A stretch of DNA of 64,000 nt from Rhodococcus sp. SBT000017 (GTDB lineage: Bacteria; Actinomycetota; Actinomycetes; Mycobacteriales; Mycobacteriaceae): assembly GCF_003688915.1 (NCBI RefSeq), contig NZ_REFU01000001.1, positions 2,480,001 through 2,544,000 of the forward strand. The letters run 5' to 3'. Under the pieces are notes generated by a model. That model worked only from the letters and a program-made list of their open reading frames with translations. It was not told the DNA's origin and did no database searches. How positions within the stretch are numbered: the first letter of the stretch is position 1; each line of letters begins with the position of its first letter. This document shows, piece by piece, positions 63,521 through 64,000 of the stretch. Made by a program: the position numbers and the translations under genes.

Positions 63521-64000
63521 TCACGAGGTCCGCTTCTGTTCGGCGCGGATCAAGCCGCCTCCGACGATCAGTCGCTGAATTTCGCTCGTCCCCTCGTACA
63601 GGCGCAGCAGTCGCACATCGCGATAGATTCGTTCGACCGGCACATCCCGCATGTACCCTGCGCCACCGTGGATCTGGACGGCCAGATCAGCGACCTTGCC
63701 CACCATCTCGGTGCAGAACAGCTTCACCGCAGACGGCGCGATACGCCGATCGGTCTCCTGCACCCACGCCCGCGCCGCCTCACGCACCATCGCCCGCCCC
63801 GCCATGACACCGACCTGCTGATCGGCGATCATCGCCTGCACCAACTGGAAATTCCCGATCGGCTCGCCGCCCTGAGTGGACGCCGCGGCATACGACACCG
63901 ATTCGTCCAGCGCGCGCTGCGCCTGACCGACGGCCAGCGCGGCAATGTGCACCCGTCCCCGCGCCAAAGACGTCATCGCTGCCTTGTAACCGATGTCACT
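63521..64000 (-). CDS. Acyl-CoA dehydrogenase, C-terminal part
   Basis: The last 159 residues of an acyl-CoA dehydrogenase; the start lies beyond the right end. Visible are the FAD-binding helices (SLARGRVHIAALAVGQAQRA; LVQAMIADQQVGVMAGRAMV), VQIHGGAGYMRDVPVERIY and RLYEGTSEIQRLIVGG, with the usual QIHGGAGY and EGTSEIQ motifs. It oxidises an acyl-CoA of unknown chain type. Immediately upstream of the VOC gene. Confidence 0.92.
   Translation of the reverse strand, partial: SDIGYKAAMTSLARGRVHIAALAVGQAQRALDESVSYAAASTQGGEPIGNFQLVQAMIADQQVGVMAGRAMVREAARAWVQETDRRIAPSAVKLFCTEMVGKVADLAVQIHGGAGYMRDVPVERIYRDVRLLRLYEGTSEIQRLIVGGGLIRAEQKRTS

Overview
The window is high-GC actinobacterial DNA, most likely from a mycolic-acid-bearing Rhodococcus or close relative. 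This is inferred from an FprB-type ferredoxin-fused reductase, an antigen-85-like mycolyltransferase/esterase, candidate IdeR-, Zur- and GlxR/CRP-type sites, an ECF42 sigma/DGPF pair, many GTG starts and 4-bp stop/start overlaps. No rRNA, tRNA, IS element, phage gene or CRISPR array was seen. Both ends cut genes: a ferredoxin reductase on the left and an acyl-CoA dehydrogenase on the right.

Layout. 1-3.3 kb: redox genes (ferredoxin reductase, FprB, AurF-like diiron oxygenase). 3.5-10.1 kb: a tightly overlapping mycosporine-like amino acid (UV sunscreen) operon. It encodes an odd HAD protein, a sugar-phosphate cyclase, an O-methyltransferase, a mycosporine-glycine ATP-grasp ligase, a D-Ala-D-Ala-ligase-like enzyme, an Fe(II)/2-oxoglutarate dioxygenase and a DUF1275 membrane protein. 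10.1-13.7 kb: a TetR gene divergent from an exported phloroglucinol-hydrolase-like protein, then a membrane protein, a pirin and a small acetyltransferase. 13.9-17.2 kb: an unrecognised two-gene unit, an ATP-grasp ligase coupled to a 683-residue protein with a possible Cys-His-Asn triad. 17.2-20.2 kb: DUF2945, mycolyltransferase-like esterase, ECF42 sigma factor and DGPF protein. 20.3-26.9 kb: a fructose-type sugar ABC operon with two kinases, LacI regulator and class II aldolase, and candidate LacI and GlxR sites upstream.

26.9-30.3 kb: a pair of 115-bp GC-rich repeats, YihY, CsbD, a GAF-ANTAR regulator and a Nei-type glycosylase. 30.4-37.5 kb: an aminophosphonate-type catabolic cluster with a PhnCDE transporter, phosphonatase-like HAD, alcohol dehydrogenase, FAD oxidoreductase and a GntR regulator; two dre-like sites lie in its divergent promoter. 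37.5-41.4 kb: Tat-exported DyP peroxidase, PCu(A)C copper chaperone and PepSY membrane protein, probably for copper or iron.

41.9-51.2 kb is the most interesting region. It looks like a RiPP pathway joined to a metallophore-type importer. A 37-residue precursor peptide (47251-47364) is followed by a perfect 12-bp hairpin and four overlapping genes: RRE/E1-like leader-binding protein, CocE-type hydrolase, YcaO cyclodehydratase and EntS-like MFS exporter. A SagB-type dehydrogenase converges on the exporter gene. A FecBCDE-type binding protein, two permeases and an ATPase adjoin, and a Zur-like box (47451-47465) precedes the precursor. I infer a zinc-responsive, peptide-derived metallophore that is made, exported and re-imported.

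51.2-64 kb: TetR/NAD(P)H oxidoreductase, TetR/alpha-beta hydrolase, a small secreted protein, a frame-disrupted barstar-like gene, a membrane diguanylate cyclase, a Ddn-like nitroreductase, a second siderophore ABC transporter with a partial IdeR-like box, a SelO pseudokinase and a VOC protein.
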